From assembly GCF_000004075.3 (NCBI RefSeq), contig NC_026656.2, positions 21,028,607 to 21,092,606 of the forward strand: a stretch of DNA of 64,000 bases. The letters run 5' to 3'. Source of the stretch: Cucumis sativus. Lineage: Eukaryota; Streptophyta; Magnoliopsida; Cucurbitales; Cucurbitaceae. The position numbers and the translations under genes are program-made. The notes under the pieces were generated by a model. It did not search any database and was not told the origin of the DNA. It saw only the letters and a list, made by a program, of their open reading frames with translations. This document shows, one piece after another, positions 33,491-45,016 of the stretch (the stretch's first letter is position 1; every line of letters starts with the position of its first letter).

Positions 33491-35132
33491 ATTATTTCTT
33501 AATATTCCTTTGAAGAAAAAATTTTAAATGAAAAAAGCGATTGAAAATATTTATAAATATATAGTAAAATATTATCTTTATTTATATGTAATAAAATAAT
33601 GTTAGATAGATTACTACTATCAATCTCTATTTATATCATAATGAACATATATACATAAATTCCTCTATATTCCTCTGTGTTAAAATAACCTTTACGTTAA
33701 TATGTACTTTTTAATTTAACGTTTTCCTTGTTTTTTTTGCTGGTTATGAACATGAAAATTGAAAGCTTTAGGTTTTGGGTTGAGTTTGAGTAATATATTC
33801 TTTCAAACTCTTAAAAAGAATTATTCCTAAAAGACAATCTTCTAGAAAAATATATATAATATTCTTTCTAAAAACAAACTTCAAGAAAAATATATATATT
33901 ATTCTTTCCAGAGGAAACAATCAACCCATTTTAGAGTAACTTTAGCTTTTGTATGAAATTTCTGAAGAAGTACATATGAAAGAAAATTAAAAATGCACTT
34001 TGATGGTTAGTTAGGGTCCGTCAAAAAAGAGTCATCCTTAGCACCTATGTCTCAATTTCTTTTTTTGAAAATAATACATATATCTACTTAAAATTTTGTT
34101 CATATTTTTTAGGTTATAATAATACTAATAATTATATATATTAAAAGAAAATTAATTCTAATAATAGACACTAACTTCAAATTTTGTTTGAAACTAACAA
34201 TATCATATAACCAAATATAAATAAGAAATTAATATAGCATTATTATTCATCCGGCCATGTACATGTTTTATAATAATACTAAATATATTACAAAATAATA
34301 CCCATAAATACTCTCTAAATTTATATTGGATGCATAGGTATATAAATTGTTTACAGGAGCAACCTTCTCGCAAAGGGTTAATTAAACAATTATGTAATCT
34401 CTTTGACCAACATGCTCCTAAGCTATCATCTTCCTCACATGCGTTTCAAAACCTTCCTATATGATGATTTTCGGCAAATCTAAATACCAATTACCATAGT
34501 CTATAAATCTTAGAAATGATAAAACTTATGTAAGCAATCTAATTGGGTTGACGATAATTTTCTTTTATGAAAATTTCAGGTACCAACGGTTTTGTAATTG
34601 AAACATAAAGCTAATTAAGTTACTTTCACACACATATATATATAATATATATAATATAATATAATACAACATAACATAACATTCGTAGAATAATAATTAT
34701 TGTTATTAGTAGCAGTATTATAAAAATTATATTACTAACTAAAACAAATCATCAATATGAAAAATTAATACAAGCATACTCCATACGTCCCATATTTTAT
34801 AATACTAATAATTTTTATTATTTTATGCTACAAAATACTCATCATCACTGCTTCCTAATGTTTCATTTTTATTACATAGAATTTAACGTGAGATATATAT
34901 TCGATATGGATGTAAAATGTATACTCTTATTCCTCTAGCTAACATTATTCAACAATGTAGCAAATACAGAATATAAAGGTATACTAGAATTAAGTATAAG
35001 GGATAGAAGCACTAATATGCATGGTACAATCTTATAAGAAATTAAAAAAATAATATTCAATAAAAATAAATAATATAGAATCCTAATAACATTTGTTTAA
35101 CAGTATGCATAAGAGAGGTGGTTTGAAGCAGC
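33491..35132. repeat. 3' flank block B1 of the DUF247 array
   Basis: No gene. The sequence is collinear with 45.93-47.54 kb and 50.10-51.40 kb: TTTAATTTAACGTTTTCCTT, AACAATCAACCCATTTTAGA, CATGTACATGTTTTATAATA-type landmarks appear in all three. An AT microsatellite lies near 34.64-34.68 kb. Confidence 0.65.
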
Positions 35133-36560
35133 TTAGTTAGGAAATGCAGAGATAGCGGAGAATATGGTTTGAAGGATAGTAAGAATAATGAGGAAAGTTG
35201 CAGCAAAGAATGAGATAATAGCCCATGGCGTATTGAAATAGCTATGTTTGAGTGAAGCTTTAGCCTTGTTCCACGATCCATCGCAATGCACACGTAAAGC
35301 TTTGCTGGTATCATCGAAGTAGGAAGGCAATGGAGTGGTGACAAGTTTAGTAAGACTGTTAAACAATTCTGAAACTTCTTTATCACTACCACCAGTATCG
35401 TTGATTATAACTCCAGCCTTCACAAGTAAGCACAAGTCTTTCTCTGTGCTTATCAAATCATCCAAAAATGTCACATATTGGATTGCATACTTCTTCTGAT
35501 TTCCTGCCGGAAAAATCTCAAATGCTAACACGTTTCGTATCAAGACTTCAAAAGTACCTTCAATAACTATAGGTGGGATTTCTAAAACCCCATTTTTAAA
35601 ACTTATGTTCATGAAGCATAAATTGTTTTTTCTTTTTGCTACTTTAATGGTGACACCAGCCTCGCAGAGCTCAGTTGTGGTTGGAGGACTCAACCTCCAT
35701 TGCTTACTAATTTTCACATGATCAAACTTCCTATTCCAGTTATTAGGGGGCACGGGGAGGAAGTAGAAACTTAAGAAATCAAGCAAGTGCTTTGGATTTT
35801 TATGATACAAATTATTGATCTTATATTCACGCACGAACCCAAACTCCTTAAGAACCATGTATGTAAGATCTATCAAGGAGATAGGGCTATCTTTATAACC
35901 TCCAATAATGGAGGAGATATCAACTTTATCTTTTGGCATCAGGTCAAATAGATTTTGAAGAAGAAAGAAAGGGACTTGATTTTCCAACTTTATCAAGTCA
36001 AGAAGTATTTCGTAGAATACTCCGTAGTAGAATAATGATAATTCTGCATTGAATAATTTGCCATCTTCATGGAATGAACCATAATATAGTAGAAAAAACT
36101 CGACTATGAAACAAGCATCCACAAGCATCATTATAATAAACTCCTCATCTTTCATCTTTATTGGTTCTGCATAACAATTCCAAGCTTCTTTCACCCAATC
36201 ATGAGATTTTTCCACAAGGACCTTTGAGCTAATATTAACCTGGTTTTCTTCCAATAATTGAATATGGCTATTAATTATACTTATACGACCTAGAAAGTTA
36301 AAGAAACCTTGAAGCTTATAATGTTCATTGGCTATCAAATCCTTTCGAGTACGATAGTGAAAAGGACCGATGGAAATGAATTGAGGGACATATGCTTTAT
36401 CATTAATCTCGCGTAGCTCTTTGGGGACTTGATAGATAGTGTTACATTTTGGATTAACTCGAGGTAGTCCTTCCAACATTTTGTCAATGGATATCACAAC
36501 ATTATCACGAACATTTTGATCAATATTCTCACTCATTATTTCAATCTCACTATTTTCCAT
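35133..36560 (-). CDS. DUF247 (UPF0481) membrane protein, copy 5
   Basis: Intact, 475 residues; ATG at 36558-36560 follows the acceptor TGTAG|GAGATTTGG by about 40 bases. Blocks: VVISIDKMLEGLP near residue 20, TIYQVPKELREINDKAY, PQFISIGPFHYRTR, MMLVDACFIVEFFLLYYG, DLIKLENQVPFFLLQNLFDL, HLLDFLSFYFLPVPP, PPTTTELCEAGVTIKVAK, NGVLEIPPIVIEGTFE, DDLISTEKDLCLLVKAGV, SDKEVSELFNSLTKLV, then WNKAKASLKHSYFNTPWA and a C-terminal membrane span. The MENSEI start is shared with the pseudogenes at 39 and 49 kb, placing them in one subfamily distinct from copies 3/4. Function unknown. Confidence 0.92.
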   Translation of the reverse strand: MENSEIEIMSENIDQNVRDNVVISIDKMLEGLPRVNPKCNTIYQVPKELREINDKAYVPQFISIGPFHYRTRKDLIANEHYKLQGFFNFLGRISIINSHIQLLEENQVNISSKVLVEKSHDWVKEAWNCYAEPIKMKDEEFIIMMLVDACFIVEFFLLYYGSFHEDGKLFNAELSLFYYGVFYEILLDLIKLENQVPFFLLQNLFDLMPKDKVDISSIIGGYKDSPISLIDLTYMVLKEFGFVREYKINNLYHKNPKHLLDFLSFYFLPVPPNNWNRKFDHVKISKQWRLSPPTTTELCEAGVTIKVAKRKNNLCFMNISFKNGVLEIPPIVIEGTFEVLIRNVLAFEIFPAGNQKKYAIQYVTFLDDLISTEKDLCLLVKAGVIINDTGGSDKEVSELFNSLTKLVTTPLPSYFDDTSKALRVHCDGSWNKAKASLKHSYFNTPWAIISFFAATFLIILTILQTIFSAISAFPN

Positions 36561-36598
36561 TTATTGGAATTGAAACACACCCACAGTTTCCAAATCTC

Positions 36599-37144
36599 CT
36601 ACAACAAACACCCTGCATACATACATTCATATATTTTATTATATATTAAAAACTCAACTAAATATGGACTATACATTATTACCTATTGTTGATCAGCATT
36701 CAAGCATCCATTAAATATCTAATTTTTTAAAATTATCGCCAACAAACTAAACACTATATATTTCTTTAATTATTCTGTTATCAACCCTATCATAAAAGTA
36801 TTTTAAATTTCAAACTAAAAATAAAGGGAAAAGTAGTCATGCATAAATCAACATAGGGTACTTTGTAAAACTACAGACCCCTAAACTTTTGGCTTAAATT
36901 TTTAAGTTATTATAAATATTTTTACAAAGTGTTAATTTGAAAAATCGTAACAAATAACTTGATTGTGTTTTCGTCATATATATATATAATATATTATATA
37001 TATATATATTATATATATATATCAAGAAGCAGGTGGGCTAACGATTTCTAACTTTGCAGATTTGATTAAATATAAAAGGTATATTAACTATAATAAAAGG
37101 AAAAGAGAGAAAGAGAGAAAGAAATGAATTGAACGAAGATGTAC
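36599..37144 (-). other. 5' UTR intron of DUF247 copy 5
   Basis: Donor TAAG|GTACAT at 37144, acceptor TTGTAG|GAGATTTGG at 36599, about 546 bases. A 50-base AT alternation (36975-37021) that could fold back lies inside it. Confidence 0.6.
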
Positions 37145-37640
37145 CTTATAATGTGAGGAAATTGATATGGAACAATATGTTTGTAGCAAAAACGAAACTG
37201 AGTGAACGGAAGAAAGGAAGCATTTATATAATAATTGTCATTTCGTGTAAATGATACAGCTGAAGTACTGTTCAAATCGTTGACGTTATGAGGTAAACTC
37301 CGATTCTGACCCTCCTTGAATGTAGAGATCAGTTTTTTTTATTTTATTAAGTTGTAGTCGTAATGTCAAATCTTTCATTTTCAATCTTTGGTTTAAATGT
37401 ATAAACTATGTTATCTGATGTCGTTTTCCATCTTTCTTCCACAAAGGTGTGTATGGCAAGGTCTCATATTAAATTTGCATATATTAGAAAATACGCAACT
37501 TAATTAACAAAGGTAAGTGGAAGATTAATTATTGGGTGATCAATTTGTTAATGGGATTGTTTTTATTATATATATATATAGAGTCTCCTCCCACTTAATT
37601 ACCACTTTTAATTTTGGGGATTTCAATGGGATCCGAGGAA
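37145..37640 (-). promoter_or_regulatory. Exon 1 and promoter block of DUF247 copy 5
   Basis: GAGGAAATTGATATGGAACA followed by GTAGCAAAAACGAAACTGAG matches the exon 1 region of copy 2 and the orphan at 2.86 kb. The upstream landmark AAATTTGCATATATTAGAAA near 37470 matches 7360 and 13090. TATA is not clear. Confidence 0.4.
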
Positions 37641-38180
37641 AATTATCTTTTAATTAGTATGAATGGTTAATTAGTAGTATTCAAGTTTGGTTATAAACTA
37701 ATTGAAGTTTATAGATTTATTTGGAAATACCTGCAGTGAAGGCTGATGAATTGAGAAAACATACAGACATCAAATCTTTTGAAACTGACTACATATATAT
37801 AGTTTAACCAAATATAAATATGAAATTAATATAGCTTTCGTGTCATGTTTTATAATACAATTAATAATTATTAGTAGTTGTAATATTATTATTTATTCAA
37901 AAAGGAAAAAAAAATTATATGAAAAGATTTAAACTGATAATAGGTATGAAGGAAAATTTAATACTACTTCAACACACTTTTAACAAAGGATAAATTCTTT
38001 ATGACCATATATCTACACACGTGTTGCACTTTATATAATAAATTAAAAGGAAAATAATACTCAATAATAATAAATAACGAGATGAACCAAATTAAAGAGA
38101 GAAAAAAGCTAAAATTGAAACCCTAAATTATATTTTGTTTTAACAATATATATGGCTGGAGACAATGTTTGAGTAGTTAG

Positions 38181-39677
38181 CTAGGAAAAGAATATGGTTT
38201 GAAGGAGGGTGAGAATAATAAGGAAAGTTGGAGCAAAGAAGGAGATAACACCCCATGGTGTGTTGAAGTAGTTATGTTTTAGAGAAGCTTGGGCCTTGTT
38301 CCATCTTCCGTTGCAATGCATACGTAAAGCTTTGATGATATCATCGAAGTGGGAATGACCTGGGATGATTACAAATTTAGAGAGACTATTAAACAATTCT
38401 GAAATGTCTTTATCATTGCCACCAAACGTGTTGATTATTACTCCAGCCTTCACAAGTAAATGCACGTCATGTTCCGTATTTATCAAATCATCCAGAAATA
38501 ATACATAGAGAATTGCATACATCTCCTTATTTCCTGAAGGGTAATGACCAAATGCTATCACATTTCGTATCATGACTTCGAATGTACTGTCAGTATATAT
38601 ACGTGGGATTTCCAAAACCTCATTTTTGAAACTTATGTTCATGAAACATAATTCTTCGTTTTTTGCTCTTTAATAGTGACATCAGCCTCGAATAGCTTAG
38701 ATATGGATGGAGGACTCAACCTCAAATACTCATTTTTTTCATGATTCGTTGCCTTCTTATTTGAAAAACAACACGAGCTGGCCGAGACACCAAAGAAATC
38801 ATTCTTCTTCTTTTGCCAATGAGCTGGAAAGAGGAGGCGAAAGAACCTTAACAAATTGTTGTCGTTTTGATCACTATTTTTTTTGTCTCATTTTGCTTGT
38901 TCTGCTTAGGATCATCATTAGGGGGCAAGGGAAAGAAGTAAAAACCTAAGAAATCAAGCAAATGCTTTGGTCTTTTATGATACAAATCATTGATCTTATA
39001 TTTACGAACAAATCCAAACTACTTGAGAATCATGCGTGCAATATTTATCAAGGAGATAGAGTCGCCTTCTTTCTTTCTAGGGACATCATGTTTTGGTATC
39101 AAGTCAAAAAGATTTTGAAGAAGAAAGAAAGGGACTTGATTTTCCAACTCTATCAAGTCAACAAGTATTTCAAAGAATATCCCTCCGGAAGAATGAAAAT
39201 TCTACATTGTCTTGAAGTTGAAAGAATTTATCCATTTTATCTAACTGATCCTCCATCTTTGGTATTGCATAACAATTCCAAGCTTCTTTCATCTTACCAT
39301 GACATTTTTCCACAAGCTTCTTTGATGATTCAATCTGTTTATAATTAATCTTTATACGATGTAGAAAATTATTAAAACCTTGAAGCTTATAATGTTCATT
39401 AGCTATCAAATCATTTCGGGTGTGATGGTGAAAAGGGCCGATAGAAATGAATTGAGGGGTATAAGCTTTATCATTCATCTTGCGTAGCTCTTTTGGAACT
39501 TGATATATAGTGTTGCATTTTGGATTTAATTATCCAAGGTTGTTCTTCTAATATTTTGTCAATGGATATCACAATGTTATCATAAACCTTTTCATCAAAC
39601 TCACTTGTTATTTCCCCCAATATGTGTTCATCACATATGTCATTTCCATCTTTCATTTTAATCTCACTATTTTCCAT
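38181..39677 (-). pseudogene. DUF247 pseudogene, copy 6
   Basis: Start ATG at 39675-39677 (MENSEIKMKDGN) after an intact acceptor at 39719. A frameshift near 39.53 kb moves out of the family frame just after ILEEQPW; the family frame resumes as MNDKAYTPQFISIGPFHHHT. A deletion near 39.26 kb removes the conserved MMLVDACFIVEFF block. A TAG (MILK-stop-FGFV) interrupts near 39.02 kb. Further shifts occur in a T-run near 38.88 kb and near 38.64 kb. The C-terminal part (MNISFKNEVLEIPRIY through NTPWGVISFFAPTFLIILTL) is open but ends early, lacking the SAISAFPN tail. Not functional. Confidence 0.85.
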
Positions 39678-39718
39678 ATTCCACAGTAGGCACCCCAATT
39701 AGCTAGTTTCCAAATCTC

Positions 39719-40157
39719 CTTCAAACAAACACCCCGCAGAAATCATCTTAGTATATTTAATTATATCATTATAAAATGGACAAATTCCATAAGTCGTCTT
39801 TAAAGTAAGTAATAAATGTAATTATATTCCACCTTTAAAATTTCTACAGTTATTCATATTTCTCATATATTTACATTATTTATATCTTTTAACCTTAAAA
39901 TTTAGAAGAGTGGGCTATAGAGCCTTAGAATTAATTACTTTGGTAAATATAAAAAAACAACTAGTATTTATACTAAAGATATCAAGAGGTGATTATTGAT
40001 GACAAAAGAAAATTCATAAACGAAATGAAAATGTTTAAGGTTCGAAAACTAAAATGAAAAGAAGAAAAGAGTAAAATAATATTTAGTGTATGTACACATA
40101 TAAAAGAAAGTTAAATGAATTAATTAAGGGATGAAAATAAAAATAAATTTATAGTAC
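39719..40157 (-). other. 5' UTR intron of DUF247 pseudogene copy 6
   Basis: Donor TAAG|GTACTA at 40157, acceptor TTTGAAG|GAGATTTGG at 39719; about 439 bases, the shortest of the set. It shares TATCATTATAAAATGGACAA with the intron remnant at 49.22 kb. Confidence 0.55.
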
Positions 40158-42540
40158 CTTAGTGTTTAAAATTGATGGATCGGAATGATCTTATGGTGAG
40201 TAGCAGATCAAGAAATGAGGGAAGAAAAGAAAGACAGAAATGTGGGAAGAAAATTAAGAAGGGAGTGTGACTAAGAGAGGGTTGTGAAAGTGGAGCTGGA
40301 GCAAAGCACTTCTCATATAAAACCAAGTACAACATTTATTGGTTTGATATCTCTCTCTCTATATATATAGGTTTTAGTGTCAATGTTGCCTTACTCATTT
40401 CAAGTCTATTGGAGTACATAGTAATCATTTGTGGCTTTTTTTAGTCCATTTAACAGTTCATCTTTTTCTATAATTAATTCATCACTTTTTTGTTTTAATT
40501 TTTTCATCTTTTTAATTTTATTTTCTTTTATTTAATTAAACATTTTCACCAAAACAAACCAAAATTTTAAACTCGGCCTATCAGGGATACAATCTATACA
40601 TTTACGAGTATTATCATTTATAATAATTTTTTATTCTCTCTTTTTCATATTTAAAAAATATTATTTCATCCTTTTTCATCTTTATATATATATTTTTTTA
40701 TCTTCTAACCAAATTAAATATATATATAAAAGTTTCAAAACTTCCAAAGAAAATTGTATAGTTTTTAAATTGCAATGAATGGTTCTAGGTTATAAATATT
40801 TTCAAACAATTATATCTTTTGAAATAATTTTTCTTTTGACTTTTGACTTATTAATTTTTAAGTTAGATAGGTGATGAGTTGTAATAATTTCATTGAATTA
40901 TTAAACATTTATTTAAATACTTTTATGATTTTATAATTTCTCTACATTTGATTATTTTATGGATATTAAATTGAAACCTAGCTTATTAATTTGGTAGTAC
41001 CAACCAATAATTCCATTGTTATACTTTGTTGAGTATATAAATTTATTTATTTCTAGAAAAAATTCACCCATTTTAGACAACCATAGTTTATGTATGAAAT
41101 TCTCAAAAAATAACGTGAAAGAAAATAATCAACTTTGTGATTATGGTAGCTATTGATTGGGGTAGAGGTTAGTAGATTAATTGTTGTTAAATAACATGAC
41201 GTTCTATTTCAAAATCAATTAACAACATGACAAATAGTCTAACTATCTTATATAAGAGCGTTTAAAATCCTTTTGATTTTTCTAAATTCTAAGCATGCAT
41301 ATGGCCATTTTAACCAACTCCCCCGTTCTTCATGTTTTATGAGTTTACACACAACTCTAATAATGACCCCATCATATTCCCAGGGGATGTAGGAAGTTAA
41401 CAAAACTTTGAAGCTTAATTATTATTGGTATGCAGTTATCAAATCCTTGCTTTACTACATATAAGCAGTTGATATAACATTTTTTGTATGTATATTACAG
41501 CATTATTACTGCCACATTGTAGGATATGTTAAACATTCTATCAGGAGGATCTTACATTTTTTAGGTATAACTTAGGTTGCACTTATCCAAGCGATGAGTA
41601 AAGTAATTTGAAAAATTGAGGCAAACGACTAAAGCTGATCCAACCTTTGGCTGATACAACAGGCAGATTTAGTGTAAAGACACAGTATGTGATCATCAGT
41701 TTTTTATTCATTTATCTTCACTCTATATACAAATGAACCAAAGAAGATTATAGGGTACACTCAAACACTTCAACAAGGTCAGCACAAACCTAACATCATC
41801 ATTATATCCCGAATTCAAAAGCTTTCGTTCATGTCCACAAATAATAGATATCCAAAAAGAAAAAGAAAAAATAACTTGTGGTGCTATTTTTATCTTTCCA
41901 AACACCAATAAGCTAAGTGGTTAACATTTTAATTATTTCAAAGTATCAAATATCCATGGAGTGGGACAACTACGCTGTAAAACAGCTTTGTGGGAGACCA
42001 ATATTATTCCATGGCAACCTAAAGTCATGAAATTTTACAAATATGTAAGCTAGAAATATACATTAATTGATAATCACAAATTAAGCACGCAGTATTCGTA
42101 AAAGAAAATGTGAGTTTATTGCAAATGACTAGGAAAGTTTGTTTTATTCAGATTTGATTTTTAATTAGTACCTTCTACTCGAACAATAGATTTCGTATTT
42201 ACAAATACACATGTAACATTAGAACTGATATGAAAAGAAAAAAAATGGGTGCCCCCCCCTCTTTGAATGGCATATGTCATGGGCTCATATCCTAATATTC
42301 TTATGTTTTGGTTTTGATAATTTTGCTTATATTTCAGTTAAATATAACTCATCCTTTCTAAGTAAATAATTAATGAATTAATAGTAATAATATAGAAATG
42401 AAGAACCCACTCAACTTTAAATATAAAAAAAAAACAACTAGTATTTATTAAATATATCATGAGGTCATTGATAATAAAAAAAAAAAAATCATAAAAAATT
42501 ATTTTAACTTTTATTATTGTTATTTAATCTTAAAATTATA
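40158..42540. other. Exon 1 relic then AT-rich intergenic sequence
   Basis: The first 200 bases hold the dead copy's exon 1 and promoter (GTTGTGAAAGTGGAGCTGGA). Beyond 40.4 kb no gene is supported on either strand. A CT/AT microsatellite lies near 40.35 kb and part of the ACAACTAGT repeat near 42.38-42.46 kb. The ORF at 41723-41908 shows no family resemblance. Confidence 0.45.
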
Positions 42541-42557
42541 AATAGGCTTTGAGTCAC

Positions 42558-42714
42558 GGTCAACTCATCGATAAAGAATTTTTACATGTCATCGATGTCA
42601 TTAAATATTTAAACAATGACTATTTTACCCGTAAAAGTCTTCTAATTATTTATATTTTATCCTCTCCTTTTCATAATGGTCAACTCATCGATAAAGAATT
42701 TTTACATGCCATCG
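42558..42714. repeat. Pair of 37-bp direct repeats, 120-bp period
   Basis: GGTCAACTCATCGATAAAGA and the following 17 bases occur at 42558-42594 and 42678-42714 with two mismatches or fewer. Start-to-start distance is 120 bases. The ORF at 42549-42830 spans both and is not otherwise supported. Confidence 0.6.
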
Positions 42715-42830
42715 TTGTTTGTACGATTGGGTTGTATATCCCTTCATTACATATGATGGATGTTTCTACGATATACTTATTATTATTATTGCTTATTATA
42801 TTTGACTTCCAATTATTTGATTTGATTTAA

Positions 42831-44107
42831 ACCGTGTTCCTCCACGGTAATCATGCACACGAAAACATAATAATGAAACTTATCTATTGCCTTTACAACA
42901 ATCCATACTGAATCATAGCAAAAAAATCTAGGCAAATATTTGAAATAATGCATGGAAATACCTAGGCATAATTTTACATGTCTAAAAGAAATAAAACGTG
43001 CAGAAACTATAATCGAATTCAATTTATCTAGGCATCTAGGCATAATTCAGTACAATGTACAAAGAACTTCTTCAAACATTATGAAACACCCCAGCAGAAT
43101 CAATCATCTACCAACAAAACCATCTCCAAAACATTATCTAGATCTCAAAAAATACAATGGTTGTTCATACCAATTATATACCTACAAAGTTTTATACACA
43201 TACAAAGTTTTATATCAAACATGAACTTACATATTTTTAAAAATGAAAAATAAAATTACAAGTAAAGTACTAAGGTAGAATCCCAAACAATTGTGCATTC
43301 GATATCGACAAGCTTGTGGGTTATTGATAGGAGGGTAAAATTTCAGCAATTCCTACAAGTTGTAGGCCCCCAAACAAAAGGTTTTCATGAACATGAACTT
43401 TTACTTCAAAAATATCGAACTCTTCCTAAGAAAAAAAAAAATGCACACACATTCATATCTGTTTAATTATAAGCCAATCACATATATATAAATGTGATAC
43501 AAGAACTATGAACTTACCTCTATGCTGTTTTACGTTGTGTACAAGAACCATGAATTCTGCTTTATACATTCATATCCAAATATATTGATTTTTTTGTACT
43601 TTACTTTAGGTACAGTGTGTGTGTCAATATGTTATGTAATGTAACGTTAGAAAAAAGAATGAAAATAATATCTAAAAAGACATGTTTTACTCCATATTTT
43701 TCTTGAGAAACATTTTTTTTCCTTATCAACAAATTATTATATGAACATTCCAATTCAAATCTTTTATTTATGCTTCATGTATAAGAGTATCACAGAGAAC
43801 ATCTATGATTCCTTTCACATGAAATTGATGCACAAAATTAATACTAAAAATGAGAAAGAAATTTATATTCATAATTCCACGACATAAATATAGTAGGATA
43901 ATAAGAACTAAATACTTGTGAGAAGAAAGAATCTATAGATTCTTTTTTAGCAATGGAAAATATCTGCATTATAATTTCACATTAAACAAACAACTGTATA
44001 TGATATTTAAACATAGTTGAGGAACTAAAGAAATTTATATGACCATATCTATCCACTTATAAACCCATATTCTTTTTTACTTTCAATCTACTTTGGCGAC
44101 AACTATT
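42831..44107. other. AT-rich intergenic region
   Basis: No gene or clear repeat recognised. The sequence resembles transcribed 3'-UTR-like DNA in places (43.04-43.15 kb) but nothing can be assigned. Confidence 0.35.
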
Positions 44108-44339
44108 TTAGATCCTTTTACCTCTTGACCACTTGGGTTTAATGAGTTTTATGGCAGAGAGGTAACTAATAAGAAGGAAATGGTTGGGATGATTATTAGA
44201 AGAAGGTTTCTCAAGTTTAGCAGATGAAGCAACGATAAGGCCTTCAAGATATGACTTTGGTTTCAAAATGTTCACAATTGTCCATCCCAATATTTCTCCA
44301 AATAAGAATGTAAATCCAATATTCACAGGCATGAACCAC
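44108..44339 (-). pseudogene. PILS (PIN-LIKES) auxin carrier exon fragment
   Basis: Directly after a splice-acceptor-like TATATATAG (ending 44340) the frame reads WFMPVNIGFTFLFGEILGW, then VNILKPKSYLEGLIV. This matches the second or third transmembrane region of PILS proteins, which place auxin in the ER. At about 44217-44221 two bases are missing: reading on in the other frame gives NLRNLLLIIIPTIS, matching the family's conserved segment that follows. So the exon is frameshifted. No other PILS exons were seen nearby. A dispersed gene scrap rather than an active carrier. Confidence 0.6.
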
Positions 44340-44396
44340 CTATATATATCAACTTTAAATAGCTTCATATTATATTAAGTTTAACAAAAGGGATAT

Positions 44397-44500
44397 CATG
44401 ATAAGTGGAGTAGGTTTACGCTCCACTTATCATGATTATCAGAAGTAGGTTTAGTAATGGTGAAAACATCTCTTTTTGGCATGATAAGTGGAGTAGGTTT
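44397..44500. repeat. Perfect 14-bp inverted repeat plus direct copy
   Basis: CATGATAAGTGGAG at 44397-44410 and its exact complement at 44421-44434 flank a 10-base loop. The 21-base stretch starting at 44397 recurs as a direct repeat at 44480-44500. Confidence 0.75.
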
Positions 44501-44700
44501 GGTGCTCTTGTCAATAGATACCCAAGGCTTTGCGCTCTCTTCCAATCAAAAAAATTCAAACGAATATGTGCATTTTGTTAAAGTTGATAGCATGAGGTTT
44601 CATCTCAAAGTCAATTGAGGAGTAGCTCTCATCTACCTTATATGGAGTATAAATCTCCTTTATTTTTTCAAGGTAGGACTCTCAACTTCTCCAATACATT
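44501..44700 (+). repeat. LTR-like fragment
   Basis: GAGGTTTCATCTCAAAGTCA, AGTAGCTCTCATCTACCTTA and GTAGGACTCTCAACTTCTCC follow one another in the order seen in a widespread family of plant intergenic LTR-like sequences. No coding part is attached. Identification is from general resemblance only. Confidence 0.3.
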
Positions 44701-44863
44701 TCTATATATACGTATAAATATAATATAATAATTATATTATTAATGCTTTGTTTTTTTTTCTATTAAAATGTCAGTGGTAACCACACGTGAGTTTCATACT
44801 TTTCATTGTTTATTCCATGGTGGATAACGATGAACACTAATACTATTATCTACTATGGATAAA

Positions 44864-45016
44864 TTAATATTGGCTTTGAGGTGGCTTTGCAATTGGTCGA
44901 GCAGGGGCACCTCTAGGAACCTTCTTCACATCATATTTAACCGATGAGAAAGCACAGATCACAGTGAGAATCATTGTAGGATAAACATAAACAGCTTTCC
45001 CAAGCCGATTCCTTCC
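44864..45016 (-). pseudogene. Unidentified terminal-exon-like open stretch
   Basis: On the minus strand, after an acceptor-like CTTGTTAAG (45017), an open reading of about 50 codons reads RLGKAVYVYPTMILTVICAF, then KYDVKKVPRGAPARP and a stop at 44864-44866. It has one hydrophobic segment and a basic, proline-rich tail. I do not recognise the family. It could be the last exon of a small membrane protein gene whose promoter is at 45.7-45.93 kb, or a retained exon scrap. No connecting coding exon was found in 45.02-45.69 kb. Confidence 0.3.

Larger units (their letters stand above)
28780..33495 (+). mobile_element. Ty1/copia element 2 with both LTRs and target duplication
   Basis: The element runs from 28785 to 33490, flanked by ATTGT (28780-28784) and ATTAT (33491-33495), a 5-bp target duplication with one change. 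5' LTR 28785-28890; 3' LTR 33319-33490, preceded by the purine tract GAGAGGGGA. Internal order gag, integrase, reverse transcriptase, RNase H fits copia. No good primer-binding site (TGGTATCAGAGC-like) follows the 5' LTR. Many stops and shifts: inactive. Confidence 0.8.

Noticed and set aside
36975-37021. Long AT palindrome as a cruciform regulatory site or origin
   Set aside because: Simple AT dinucleotide expansion inside an intron; no other support.
42813-43224. Two overlapping open frames on opposite strands
   Set aside because: No recognisable motif, no splice or promoter context; AT-rich chance frames.
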